This document shows, in pieces, positions 51,634 through 63,594 of a DNA stretch of 64,000 nt. The position numbers and the translations under genes are program-made. Each line of letters begins with the position of its first letter. The stretch's first letter is position 1. Source of the stretch: Janthinobacterium sp. FW305-129 (GTDB lineage: Bacteria; Pseudomonadota; Gammaproteobacteria; Burkholderiales; Burkholderiaceae_D). The notes below the pieces were generated by a model. The model saw only the letters and a program-made list of their open reading frames with translations. It was not told the origin of the DNA and ran no database searches. Where the stretch lies: the NCBI RefSeq assembly GCF_020858115.1, contig NZ_JACYMM010000009.1:143758-207757 (forward strand). Direction: 5' to 3'.

Positions 51634-54042
51634 ATGATGACCACCCACTTGACGCTGGCCCTGCGCCGCCATTCCTTCCACGTGTTGCTGGGCGCCTGCG
51701 CCGCAGGCTTGAGTTTGCCGGCGCTGGCGCAAACGGCCGTCGCGGCCGCCGTGGCGGCGGCCACCACCGAGATGGCCGCCGCCCCGGCTGCCGACGATAA
51801 TGCTCCCATGGCCACCGTGGAGATTTCCTCGCGCAAGACGCGTTCTTCGGTGGCCCTGAGCAAGAATGAAATCCAGAAAATCCTGCCCGGCACGAATCCC
51901 CTGAAAGCCCTGCAAACCTTGCCGGGCGTCAGCTTCCAGACGGCCGATCCATGGGGCAACAACGAGCAAAACCTGTCGCTGTTCGTGCACGGTTTTTCCG
52001 GCCAGCAACTCGGCTACACCATGGATGGCGTGCCGCTCGGTGACCAGCAATACGGCAACTACAACGGTCTGTCGCCGCAGCGCGCCGTCATCAGCGAAAA
52101 CGTGCGCAGCGTCGTGCTGTCCTCGGGCGCGGGCGACCTGGCAACGGCCTCGACCAGCAACCTGGGCGGCACCATCGAAACGTATTCCAGCGACCCGCTG
52201 GCCACGCAGGGCGCCAGCGTGCAGCAGACGGTGGGCAGCCACCGTACCTCGCGCACGTTTGCCCGCTACGACACGGGCGCCTTCGGCGACGGCAGCAGCG
52301 CCTATTTTTCCATCCTGCACCACGAAGCGCGGGCCTGGGACTTCGATGCGCGCCAGGGCGGCGACCAGTTCAACGCCAAATACGTCAACCGCAGCGAAGC
52401 GGGCAAGCTGACCCTGTTCTTCAATTACTCGGACAAGATCGAGCCGAACGAAGACAGCACCGTGCACGTGGCGGGCGAAACGAGTTCGCCCTACACGCGC
52501 CCTTTCCTGTACCCGGACTTCAAGGCGGCCCTGAACTACCTGTCGCCCACGGGCGCGACGCCCGCTGCGGACGGCAACAATTACCGCAATTACTACAGCG
52601 ATGCGCAGCGCACCGATTACCTGGCCTACGCCAAGTTCGACGCCAACTTGTCCGAAGGCATGACCTGGTCCAACCAGGTGTACTACCACAAGGATGACGG
52701 CGCGGGCGTGGTCGCCGGCCCCATCGGCGTGGCCGGCTTGCCGGGCCTGTTCAGCGTGTACTACCCGAAACAGAACCTGAAACAGGTGTTCGGCAACTCG
52801 GGCTACGCCGTGCGCACGACGGAATACGACATCAAGCGCGGCGGCATCCTTTCCACCTTGCGCAAGGAAATCGGCGAGCACCAGCTGGAAGCGGGCCTGT
52901 GGCTGGAACAGAACCGCTCATCCGCCTACCGCCGCTGGTATGCGCTCGACGTCAACAACCCCACTTCGCCGTACGACCGCCCCAGCAATCCTCTGATCAC
53001 GCAGTACGGCAGCGAGATCGACAACAAGGTGGTGCAGCTGCACTTGCAGGATGAATGGCGCATCCGCCCCGATATCGCCCTGCAGGCCGGCTTCAAGTCC
53101 AGCCTGCAGTTTGCCGATGGCCAATTCCCCGTGCAGCCGGCCAAGGGCGCCATTTCCGGCGGCTCGACCGCCCTGCCCGTCGGCACCATCAACACGAAAA
53201 AATGGTTCTTGCCGCAAGTGGGCGCGCGCTGGGACTTCACGCCGCAAGACCAGCTGTACTTCAACATCCAGAAAAACATGCGCCAGTTCGTCACCTATGG
53301 CGGCGGCGGCGCCTCGCCATGGAGCTTGTCGAGCCAGGCCGCTTTTGATTTGTTCAAGCGCGACGCCAAGCCGGAAACGGCCCTCACCTATGAAGTGGGC
53401 GTGCGCGGCAGCCACCCATTGAACCTGGGCGCCATCACGGCCATCGATGGCCAGGTCAATGTATACCACGTCGATTTCAGCAACCGTTTGCTGCAGATCA
53501 GCCCCACGCCCGTGATTTCCTCCATCATTGGTGGCAACCCCGTGCTGGCCAACGTGGGCAGCGTGCGCACGGACGGCATCGATATCGCGGGTACTGTGCA
53601 CTTCGGCAACAATTTCTCGTTCTACAATGCTCTGTCGTACAACCGCTCGCAGTATGCGGACAATTACAACAATGGCGCCGCGCTGGTGCTGACGGCGGGC
53701 AAGAACGTGCCCGGCTCGCCGGAGTGGCTGAACAAGTTCGTCGCTTCCGCTACGTTTGGCGATATCGAAGTGCAACTGACGGGAGACTATGTGGGCAAGC
53801 GCTACGCGACGTACACCAACGATTTGTCCGTGCCCAGCTATTTCCTGATGGGCCTGGGCGTGTCGGGCAAGCTGCCGGCCATGGCCGGCTGGCTGAAGAA
53901 TCCGCGCTGGCGCGTGAACGTCAGCAACCTGGCCAACCGCGAAGGTGCGCTGAACGTGGTCGTGGGCGCGGCCGACAAGACGTATAACACCTTCCCCATC
54001 GCCCCGCGCCAGGGCTTTTTGACCCTGACGGCGGACTTCTGA
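51634..54042 (+). CDS. TonB-dependent receptor, probable phosphate-starvation uptake of phosphoesters
   Basis: An 802-residue outer-membrane receptor. The signal peptide (HVLLGACAAGLSLPALAQ) is followed by a plug domain (PLKALQTLPGVSFQTADPWG, LGYTMDGVPLGDQQYGNYNG, TSNLGGTIETYSS) and a beta-barrel ending LTLTADF with a terminal aromatic. Two candidate ATGs are adjacent (51634 and 51637). It is preceded by a double Pho box and overlaps by one base the downstream glycerophosphodiesterase gene, so it likely imports a phosphorus compound, or a product of the enzyme, when phosphate is scarce. Substrate is inferred from context. Confidence 0.93.
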   Translation: MMTTHLTLALRRHSFHVLLGACAAGLSLPALAQTAVAAAVAAATTEMAAAPAADDNAPMATVEISSRKTRSSVALSKNEIQKILPGTNPLKALQTLPGVSFQTADPWGNNEQNLSLFVHGFSGQQLGYTMDGVPLGDQQYGNYNGLSPQRAVISENVRSVVLSSGAGDLATASTSNLGGTIETYSSDPLATQGASVQQTVGSHRTSRTFARYDTGAFGDGSSAYFSILHHEARAWDFDARQGGDQFNAKYVNRSEAGKLTLFFNYSDKIEPNEDSTVHVAGETSSPYTRPFLYPDFKAALNYLSPTGATPAADGNNYRNYYSDAQRTDYLAYAKFDANLSEGMTWSNQVYYHKDDGAGVVAGPIGVAGLPGLFSVYYPKQNLKQVFGNSGYAVRTTEYDIKRGGILSTLRKEIGEHQLEAGLWLEQNRSSAYRRWYALDVNNPTSPYDRPSNPLITQYGSEIDNKVVQLHLQDEWRIRPDIALQAGFKSSLQFADGQFPVQPAKGAISGGSTALPVGTINTKKWFLPQVGARWDFTPQDQLYFNIQKNMRQFVTYGGGGASPWSLSSQAAFDLFKRDAKPETALTYEVGVRGSHPLNLGAITAIDGQVNVYHVDFSNRLLQISPTPVISSIIGGNPVLANVGSVRTDGIDIAGTVHFGNNFSFYNALSYNRSQYADNYNNGAALVLTAGKNVPGSPEWLNKFVASATFGDIEVQLTGDYVGKRYATYTNDLSVPSYFLMGLGVSGKLPAMAGWLKNPRWRVNVSNLANREGALNVVVGAADKTYNTFPIAPRQGFLTLTADF

Positions 54043-55184
54043 TGCGCGCGCCGCATCTCGCCCCTGTGCTGCCGCAACGGCACTTTTCGCGCCGCAGCTT
54101 CGTCCAGGCGGCCGTGGGCGGCCTGGCCCTGGCCGCCGCACCCGGCTTTGCGGCCGGCCTGCTGGAAACCAAGCCAGGCCGCCCGCTCGTGTTCGCCCAC
54201 CGGGGCGCCAGCGCCCTGCGCCCCGAACACACCCTGGCGTCGTACGCCAAGGCCATCCTCGACGGCGCCGACTACGTAGAACCGGACCTGGTGGCCACGC
54301 GCGACGGCATCCTCGTGGCGCGCCATGAAAACAACCTGATCGACACCACCGACGTGGCGCGCCGGCCCGAGTTTGCCAGCCGGCGCGGCAAGAAGATGGT
54401 CGACGGCGAATGGCACGAAGGCTGGTTCGTCGACGATTTCACCCTGGCCGAACTGAAGACCCTGCGCGCCATCGAACGCTTGCCGAAAGTACGCACCGGC
54501 AACACCTTGTACGATGGCCAATTCCAGATCCCCACGTGGGAAGAAATCATCGATTTTGTTGCAGCGCAATCAGCCGCCAGCGGCCGCATCATCGGCCTCG
54601 TGCCGGAGCTGAAAAGTTCCACGTATTTCCGCGATGCGGGCCTGGCGCTGGAAGACCGTTTCCTGTCGACCATGCTGGCGCACGAGTACACGCGCCGCGC
54701 GCCGATCGAAATCCAGTCCTTCGAAGTGGCCAATTTGAAGTACCTGCGCGAGAAGCTGGGACGGCGCGCCAACGTGCGCCTGATGCAGCTGGTGGTGGGC
54801 GGCGACATGCGCCCGATGGATGTCGTGAAGGCGGGTGGAAAATTGACGTTTGGACAAATGACCACGCCGGCCGGCCTGCGCGACATTGCCGCCTATGCGG
54901 ACGTGGTGGCGCCGCCAACGCGAGGCATCATCCCGCTGGGCGCCGACCAGCGCCTGGCCAAGCCCACCGCCATCGTCGACGACGCGCACCAGGCCGGCTT
55001 GCTGTTGCACACCTGGACCTTCCGTCCGGAAAACCGTTTCCTGGCGGCCGACTTCCGCGACGGCAATGGAGAAAATGCGCGCAACGAAGCCGGTTCCGTG
55101 GCGGAAATGCGGCGCTACATCGAGACGGGACTGGACGGCTTTTTCAGCGACGATCCCGGTTTGGGACGCATCGCCGCCGGATAA
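54042..55184 (+). CDS. Tat-exported glycerophosphodiester phosphodiesterase
   Basis: A 380-residue GlpQ-type enzyme, hydrolysing glycerophosphodiesters to glycerol 3-phosphate and an alcohol. The N-terminus has a twin-arginine motif (FSRRSFVQ) before a hydrophobic segment (AAVGGLALAAAPGFA), so it is probably exported folded. Catalytic residues are visible in VFAHRGASALRPEHTLASY (His-Arg, Glu), the metal site YVEPDLVATRDGILVARHEN, and LVPELKSSTYF. Its ATG overlaps the receptor stop codon (TGATG), so the two are translationally coupled. With the upstream Pho box this is a phosphate-scavenging pair. Confidence 0.94.
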   Translation: MRAPHLAPVLPQRHFSRRSFVQAAVGGLALAAAPGFAAGLLETKPGRPLVFAHRGASALRPEHTLASYAKAILDGADYVEPDLVATRDGILVARHENNLIDTTDVARRPEFASRRGKKMVDGEWHEGWFVDDFTLAELKTLRAIERLPKVRTGNTLYDGQFQIPTWEEIIDFVAAQSAASGRIIGLVPELKSSTYFRDAGLALEDRFLSTMLAHEYTRRAPIEIQSFEVANLKYLREKLGRRANVRLMQLVVGGDMRPMDVVKAGGKLTFGQMTTPAGLRDIAAYADVVAPPTRGIIPLGADQRLAKPTAIVDDAHQAGLLLHTWTFRPENRFLAADFRDGNGENARNEAGSVAEMRRYIETGLDGFFSDDPGLGRIAAG

Positions 55185-55208
55185 ACATTTGGTAACAAAT
55201 TCTTTTTC

Positions 55209-55240
55209 AGGGCGTGGCCGGCGGCTACGCCCTTATTATT
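55209..55240 (+). terminator. Intrinsic terminator after the phosphodiesterase
   Basis: AGGGCGT (55209-55215) and ACGCCCT (55227-55233) form the base of a longer hairpin, followed by TATTATT. Moderate T-run. Confidence 0.65.
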
Positions 55241-55336
55241 CGTTTCTTGAATTTCTGAAATTGGAATTTGAAATTGGACGCATATCGCAATCTCCATTAT
55301 TGTGCAATGCAACAACAGACCATTCATGGAGGGCAT

Positions 55337-55618
55337 ATGTCCACTTTTACCAACACCTACAGCAACGACAACGACAACTACTTCAGCAACCTGGGCCGCG
55401 CCACACGCGCCTTCCTGGGCGCCCTGCTCGCTTCCAAGCCGTACAGCGAACTGGCACAGAAGGAAGTCATCGCCACCACATCCACCAGCGCCGATGACGA
55501 GCGCTATGTGCGCCCAAGCAAGCGCGATTTCGCCCTGCTGAACTCGGAAGCGAACCGCTACGAGCACCTGATGCCGAACCTGGCAGCTGAGCTGCGCTTC
55601 CTGGCCTCGCGCGGCTAA
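55337..55618 (+). CDS. Small protein of unknown function
   Basis: A 93-residue protein with a strong ribosome site (GGAGGG six bases before ATG 55337). It starts MSTFTNTYSNDNDNYFSNLG, has a short hydrophobic helix (RAFLGALLASKP), and a charged C-terminal half (RDFALLNSEANRYEHLMPNL). No signal peptide. I do not recognise the family. It is followed by a terminator and the tiny membrane protein, with which it may form a pair. Confidence 0.75.
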   Translation: MSTFTNTYSNDNDNYFSNLGRATRAFLGALLASKPYSELAQKEVIATTSTSADDERYVRPSKRDFALLNSEANRYEHLMPNLAAELRFLASRG

Positions 55619-55621
55619 AAA

Positions 55622-55666
55622 AACGCCCAGGGCGCGTTGCCTGCGCCTCGCCGTGGACGTTTTTTG
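55622..55666 (+). terminator. Probable terminator after the 93-residue protein gene
   Basis: GC-rich complementary segments between 55622 and 55659 (AGGGCGC with GCGCCT, and outer ACG/CGT), followed by TTTTTT. The stem is imperfect. Confidence 0.5.
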
Positions 55667-55701
55667 CGCTAACCAAGCACTAATAATTTAAAGGAAATTT
55701 T

Positions 55702-55794
55702 ATGATATTTCTCGAAACCGCACTGATCGCTGTCGCCGTCGTGGTCACCAGCATCCATTTTTACCTGATCACGACCGGCAAGGCCCGTTTCTGA
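55702..55794 (+). CDS. 30-residue single-helix membrane microprotein
   Basis: ATG 55702 is preceded by AAGGA at about seven bases, inside an AT-rich leader, and reads MIFLETALIAVAVVVTSIHF then YLITTGKARF before TGA. Residues 3-24 form a single hydrophobic helix with a basic tail, so the product should be an inner-membrane microprotein with its C-terminus inside. The good ribosome site and hydrophobic content support coding. Function unknown; such small proteins often bind larger membrane complexes. Confidence 0.65.
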   Translation: MIFLETALIAVAVVVTSIHFYLITTGKARF

Positions 55795-55884
55795 TCAGCA
55801 AGCAGCAGGCAATACCCACAGCGCCGCGCCATGCGGCCAGTCGTGCGTAGCAGTACAAGGTAACAAGGTAGTAATGTGACATGT

Positions 55885-55908
55885 CAGCCTGGCAATCGGT
55901 CCAGGCTG
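55885..55908. repeat. Hairpin between microprotein and ftsB
   Basis: CAGCCTGG (55885-55892) and CCAGGCTG (55901-55908) form a perfect 8-bp stem with an eight-base loop. No T-run on either strand; could be a weak terminator for ftsB or the microprotein gene. Confidence 0.4.
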
Positions 55909-55929
55909 GCTAGTGGGAAGTGGTCTTTC

Positions 55930-56253
55930 TTAGTGCGGCGCAGCAGCGTCCACCGGTGTTTCCAGCAGTGGCGGGGTTTGTCCCTTGCGCACGATCTGCA
56001 CGAAAATCTCATTCTGTTTGACCATGCCCAGCTCATAGCGGGCACGCTCCTCGACGGCGCCCGTGCCATCTTTCAGGTCGCGCACTTCGGATTCGAGCTT
56101 GGCGTTGCGCGCCTTCAATTCCATATTCTTTTTATTCGCCACCGCCACCTGGGCTTCCATGTCGGCAACGCGCAGCCAGCCGCCTTTACCCAGCCAGAGG
56201 GGAAATTGGATCAGCAGCAGCAGGGCTGCCAGGGCGAGCGTAATCAGGCGCAT
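55930..56253 (-). CDS. ftsB: Cell division protein FtsB
   Basis: A 107-residue bitopic protein of the division septum. One N-terminal membrane helix ([19 protein letters not shown]) is followed by a periplasmic coiled coil ([32 protein letters not shown]) and the conserved [20 protein letters not shown]. It forms the FtsQLB complex. It follows eno by about 60 bp across an intrinsic terminator, as in other Betaproteobacteria. Confidence 0.95.
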   Translation of the reverse strand: MRLITLALAALLLLIQFPLWLGKGGWLRVADMEAQVAVANKKNMELKARNAKLESEVRDLKDGTGAVEERARYELGMVKQNEIFVQIVRKGQTPPLLETPVDAAAPH

Positions 56254-56266
56254 GGGGGATTCAGTT

Positions 56267-56294
56267 AAAAAACCGGCCGGATATCTCCGGCCGG
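56267..56294 (-). terminator. Intrinsic terminator of eno (minus strand)
   Basis: CCGGCCGG, loop ATATCT, CCGGCCGG; on the minus strand it is followed by six T residues. It lies between eno and ftsB, so ftsB is expressed by read-through or its own promoter. Confidence 0.85.
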
Positions 56295-56314
56295 CCAGTG
56301 GGTTTTACATCAGC

Positions 56315-59437
<3,123 letters not shown>

Positions 59438-59639
59438 CTAAAGCCCGCCTGCGTCGCCCCCTGCGCGCGGAAATTTGCGCCAAATACCGACTATCCCTCC
59501 CCCTCCTGCTGTCTACGCACAACAAAATTACCTGATAGCAATAATTGAAATATTTCCAATTCCATACTTTGTGTGGGCGAGCGAACAGACCCTGCCGGGC
59601 CCTGGCCGCAGACTGGGATTTTTCAACAGGAGGTCCACC

Positions 59640-60047
59640 ATGAGCTACGAAGAACGCGACGCCTACGGCATGTATGTCAACCGCGGCCACAAAGGCCCCG
59701 GCCCTGAACTGATGGGCGCCGACACCCTGATCGGCGACCATGTGCACAATGCCAAGGATGAACACCTGGGCGAAATCAAGGAAATCATGATCGACATGCG
59801 CAGCGGCAAGATTGCCTACGCCGTCATGTCGCACGGCGGCGTCTTCACCATCGGCGAAAAGCTGTTCGCCGTGCCCTGGGAAGCGCTGCTGCTCGACACC
59901 GTCAACAAGCGCTTCACCCTGAACGTCGACAAGGAGCGCATCGAAAACGCCCCCGGCTTCGATACGGATAACTGGCCGAACATGGCGGACCAGACGTGGG
60001 CCAATTCGATCCACAGTTACTACGGAACGACACCACGCGAGTATTAA
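59640..60047 (+). CDS. PRC-barrel domain protein
   Basis: A 135-residue protein with a PRC-barrel: LMGADTLIGDHVHNAKDEHL followed by GEIKEIMIDMRSGKIAYAVM and KLFAVPWEALLLD. Such domains occur in photosynthetic reaction-centre H subunits, RimM and many stress-related stand-alone proteins; stand-alone forms have no defined function. ATG 59640 is preceded by a perfect AGGAGGT, which decides the start although the frame is open further upstream. Divergent from pyrG and convergent with the TonB-dependent receptor. Confidence 0.92.
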   Translation: MSYEERDAYGMYVNRGHKGPGPELMGADTLIGDHVHNAKDEHLGEIKEIMIDMRSGKIAYAVMSHGGVFTIGEKLFAVPWEALLLDTVNKRFTLNVDKERIENAPGFDTDNWPNMADQTWANSIHSYYGTTPREY

Positions 60048-60077
60048 TTCACCCACGGCGCAGGGCTGGGGTGCACC

Positions 60078-62345
60078 TTAAAACCGGTACTCCAGCCCCG
60101 CCACATACGTCCTGCCCCGCGCCGTGCTCAGCGGCGTATTTTCCTGCGACTGGGACGGCATCGAGTTCAGGCGGTTCAGCGCTTCCGAGAAATCCTTGTT
60201 CATGGCGTTCTGCACGGACAGGCGCAGGAACAGATTCTTGCTGACCTGGTAACTCGCATACAAGTCGATCACGGCCGGGATCTTCGGATTCTCGGCCTTC
60301 AGCACTTCGCCCGTCGCTTCATCGGCTTCATTGTCCGGCGACAGGCGGCGGTTCGAGCCCGTGTGCTTGAGGATGGCGCCCACTTCCAGCTTGTTATCGA
60401 GCAAGCGCGTGCCCACGTCGAGGTTGTAGTACACGCTGGGCAGCTCGCTGATGTCGGCCGCGCCGAACCAGGCGCTGGCGATCGAGGTAGGCTGGCGCGT
60501 CGTTTCGCGCGTGTACGACAGGCGCGCATACGCGGGGCCCAGCTGGTACTGCGCTTCCAGTTCCCATCCGCGCGAATACACGGGCGTGGCCGAGTTAATG
60601 TAGATATACATGTTCGTCATGTAGTCATCCACATTCTGCCAGTCATTGGCAAGCACTTCCGCGATATTGCACTTGCGGCCGCGGTCGCACACGAGGAAGG
60701 ACTGGCTGGTGATATAGCCATCGATCTTGCTCTTGAAATACAGGGCCTTGAAATTGAGCGCATCGTTGGCGCTCAGCAAACCATGCAGGCTGGAATTGAA
60801 GCCCAGCTGGTAAGTGGTCGCCCGCTCGCCCTTCAGGAACGGGTTCATCGAAGCCCCGCCGTCATTCGAAAAAAACACTTCCTGCGGATTCGGCCCGCGC
60901 ATGGTGCGCTCGGCGCTGGCAAACGGCTGGAACCACGGCGTCACCTGCGCGGAAACGAGCAGCGAAGGATTGATGCCATGTTCCTTCAGCGCAATATTGC
61001 TCGCCCCTTGCGGGAAACACTGCACGCGCGGATCGCAGGCCGGCTTGTGGCCGCTCAAATCAAAGTGCGTGTAGTTGAGACCCGCATTGACCTGAACAAT
61101 GCCACGGTTGTATTGCAGGCCCGCATACAGGCTGTTGATCTTTTGCACGCCTTCGGGGCCAAACGTATTGTTTTCAATCGACTGCTGGTTCGCATCCGGG
61201 TTGTCCGGATCGTCGACGAGGCTTTCCACGTGCTTGCTGTATTTATTACGCATCAGCTTGCCGCCGATGGTCACCAGCGCATCGCCGCCTGCCAGCCTGA
61301 AGCTGCTGGTATTGTTGATGTCGACCGCGTCGGCGCGATTGGCCGCATTCGTGTTGATGAAATTGGTCAGCGCCTCGGGCATGTATTTCTGGTTGCCACG
61401 GCTGCTGCTGGCCACCACATTGAGGTCGATCAATTCGGAAAACGGCTTGTAGTGATATTTTACGTAGTAGTCATCGCTGCGAATGTCGCGGCGCGTAAAC
61501 GTGCTGCGGTAATCGCGTGCCGACAGTTCCAGCGAGTGGAAATCACTCAATGTGAGGTCCAGCTTGAGCAACTGCGACTTGGGTTTCTGCTTGTAATAGC
61601 GGTTGTAGCCGAAACCGAATTCCTCGCTGTTGACGCCCTTCGCATTCTTGTAGTTGTTGCCGATTACGCTAGCGCTGGTGGCGGCCATGAAGCCGACGCT
61701 GCCGCCATCGAAGGCCGGGTTTTTCATTGCCACGGCCAGCATGGCGCTGCGCCCCACGCCATTATTTCCGGCCGACATCTTCGTGCGCGCACCCGTTTTT
61801 TCGCCGGCGAAGACGACGTCATCGACGCCGATGGTGCGGAAATTGGCGCTGCCAGCCAGCGCATTGACGCCGTCGCCACCGACGACATTGCCGCGCGACA
61901 CGTCCACGCCGATGATGAAATTCGGGTCGATCAGGGCGCCGAACTGGCTGCTGGGCACGCCGCCGTGCGACACGGACGACGGCGCACTGCCATAGTAATT
62001 CTGGCTCACGCCATCGACCATCATGTTCACGCGGCCCAGACCCGACAGGCCGCGGATGTTGACGCTGACGGCGCCCTGCGCCGGATCGATCTGGGTAAAC
62101 GTGCCCGGCATGCTGCGCACGATCTGGTCCACGGGCTGCAAGCGCGTGTCCGCGCCGCGCGCGCTGACGGCGCCCGGTTTTTCCAGCGCCTGCTGTTCCA
62201 CCGGAATAGTTTCACCCGATACGTTCAGCGGCGAAAACGCGACCTTGCCGCGCTCTTGCGGTTCCTGTGCTTGTTGCGCCCATGCCTGCTGCGCCAGCAA
62301 CGCCATGCAGACGCCCACGGCTCGTGCCATTGTCTTGATATGCAT
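60078..62345 (-). CDS. TonB-dependent receptor in the exbBD-tonB operon
   Basis: A 755-residue outer-membrane receptor. The signal peptide (MARAVGVCMALLAQQAWA) is followed by a plug (VDQIVRSMPGTFTQIDPAQG, VSVNIRGLSGLGRVNMMVDG, GVDVSRGNVVGGDGVNALAG) and a barrel ending VAGLEYRF, a typical terminal Phe signature. A cysteine pair in an extracellular-loop-like segment (ACDPRVQCFPQG) and another (VCDRGRKCNI) may form disulfides. ATG 62345 has GAGGG upstream. Being fourth in an operon with ExbB, ExbD and TonB, it probably takes up an iron compound; heme or hemoglobin is possible from resemblance in RGPNPQEVFFS, but unproven. Confidence 0.92.
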   Translation of the reverse strand: MHIKTMARAVGVCMALLAQQAWAQQAQEPQERGKVAFSPLNVSGETIPVEQQALEKPGAVSARGADTRLQPVDQIVRSMPGTFTQIDPAQGAVSVNIRGLSGLGRVNMMVDGVSQNYYGSAPSSVSHGGVPSSQFGALIDPNFIIGVDVSRGNVVGGDGVNALAGSANFRTIGVDDVVFAGEKTGARTKMSAGNNGVGRSAMLAVAMKNPAFDGGSVGFMAATSASVIGNNYKNAKGVNSEEFGFGYNRYYKQKPKSQLLKLDLTLSDFHSLELSARDYRSTFTRRDIRSDDYYVKYHYKPFSELIDLNVVASSSRGNQKYMPEALTNFINTNAANRADAVDINNTSSFRLAGGDALVTIGGKLMRNKYSKHVESLVDDPDNPDANQQSIENNTFGPEGVQKINSLYAGLQYNRGIVQVNAGLNYTHFDLSGHKPACDPRVQCFPQGASNIALKEHGINPSLLVSAQVTPWFQPFASAERTMRGPNPQEVFFSNDGGASMNPFLKGERATTYQLGFNSSLHGLLSANDALNFKALYFKSKIDGYITSQSFLVCDRGRKCNIAEVLANDWQNVDDYMTNMYIYINSATPVYSRGWELEAQYQLGPAYARLSYTRETTRQPTSIASAWFGAADISELPSVYYNLDVGTRLLDNKLEVGAILKHTGSNRRLSPDNEADEATGEVLKAENPKIPAVIDLYASYQVSKNLFLRLSVQNAMNKDFSEALNRLNSMPSQSQENTPLSTARGRTYVAGLEYRF

Positions 62346-62396
62346 ACACCCTCGATTTGTTATGGTTAGATTTTTAATGAACAACAATCGGCATCC

Positions 62397-63170
62397 TCAT
62401 GCCTTGTCCTGTCCTGGCTCCAGCTTGAACGAGACGGGCAAGGTGACGGTCACCGTGCCCTGGTGCAAGACGTTGTCGGGCGGGGCCGGCAGCGGCTGCG
62501 CGCGCTGCAGCACTTGCAAGGCTTCGCGGTCGAGCAGCACCGTGCCCGACGAAGTGACCAGCTCGCTGGCCAGCAGCTTGCCGTCGCGGTCCACCTGGAA
62601 GCGCACCCAGGCGGCGCCAGCCCGCTTGCGCTGGCGCGCGTCGCCCGGATAGCGCTTGAAATGGGCCAGGTGACCGAGCACCCGGCTTTGCCAGCTGGCC
62701 GGTGCCGCGCTGTTCGATGGCGTGTCGCTGTCGAACGGCGCCGCCTGCGGACCGCGCACCGAACTTGGCGCCGGCGTGGCGCTGCTGCTGGCCTGCGCGG
62801 GCACGGCAGCTTCCTTCGCGGCATCCTTGCCGGGATCAGGCGACGGACTGGCCGCTGCCTTCGCCTCTTTTTCCGCAGCAACGATGTCCGGCGCGGCGGC
62901 GCGTGCCAGCACGGGCAGCGCCTCTTGCCGGATGGCGCTCTTGGGCGGCCGGGCGGCGCTGGACGCGGCCGACTGGCGCGCCCCGACCGCTGCCGCCTGT
63001 TGTGTCTCCGGCGACATCGCCTGTGCCGCAAACACGACCATCACGCTGGCGGGCGGTTGCGCGGATGCGAGGGGCGCAGGCCGCCAGGCCGCCCACAGCA
63101 GCAGCGCCAGCGCGGCGGCCGCCACCAGCGACGTGGCGATGCCCCAGCTCAATACCGGACGGGGATTCAC
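62397..63170 (-). CDS. tonB: TonB energy transducer
   Basis: A 257-residue TonB-family protein. One N-terminal membrane helix (ATSLVAAAALALLLWAAW) is followed by a long Pro/Ala/Lys-rich spacer and the C-terminal domain (WQSRVLGHLAHFKRYPGDAR, AWVRFQVDRDGKLLASELVT, LDREALQVLQRAQPLPAPP), with the conserved YP. It spans the periplasm to energise the adjacent receptor. The start is GTG at 63170 and overlaps the exbD stop (GTGA), so it is translationally coupled to exbD. Confidence 0.93.
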   Translation of the reverse strand: MNPRPVLSWGIATSLVAAAALALLLWAAWRPAPLASAQPPASVMVVFAAQAMSPETQQAAAVGARQSAASSAARPPKSAIRQEALPVLARAAAPDIVAAEKEAKAAASPSPDPGKDAAKEAAVPAQASSSATPAPSSVRGPQAAPFDSDTPSNSAAPASWQSRVLGHLAHFKRYPGDARQRKRAGAAWVRFQVDRDGKLLASELVTSSGTVLLDREALQVLQRAQPLPAPPDNVLHQGTVTVTLPVSFKLEPGQDKA

Positions 63171-63592
63171 CCGCCCTCCCGGCCCACCAGGCCCACTTTC
63201 AGGTAGCCAGCCTGGCGCAGGGCATCCATCACGCCCAGCACGTCTTCATACGCGGCTTGCTTGTCGGCCTGGAAAAACAGGGTGCGCTGGCGGTCGCCGC
63301 CCGTCTGCGCGTCGAGCAGGCTGCCCAGCTGCTCGCGCGCCACGGGCGACTCGCCCAGATACAGGCTGTGGTCAGCCCTCAGGGAAACGAACAGGGGCTT
63401 GTCGGGACGCGGCTCGGGCTTGGCCGTGGCGGCCGGCAGGTCGATCTTCAGGTCGACGGTGGCCAGCGGCGAGACCACCATGAAGATGATCAAGAGCACC
63501 AGCATCACGTCGATGAAGGGCGTGACATTGATCTCGCTCAACTCCGGCATGTCGGCCGCGTCGTCGTCCGGCGAAGGAAAGAGGGACGCCAT
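63167..63592 (-). CDS. exbD: ExbD proton-channel subunit
   Basis: A 141-residue ExbD/TolR-family protein. The membrane helix after ELSEINVTPFIDVMLVLLII contains the conserved Asp (FIDVMLVLL) needed for proton-driven function, and a periplasmic domain follows. ATG 63592 is chosen; the open frame continues upstream through exbB but is not coding. It lies two bases after exbB and overlaps tonB by four bases, the standard compact order exbB-exbD-tonB. Confidence 0.94.
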   Translation of the reverse strand: MASLFPSPDDDAADMPELSEINVTPFIDVMLVLLIIFMVVSPLATVDLKIDLPAATAKPEPRPDKPLFVSLRADHSLYLGESPVAREQLGSLLDAQTGGDRQRTLFFQADKQAAYEDVLGVMDALRQAGYLKVGLVGREGG

Positions 63593-63594
63593 GC

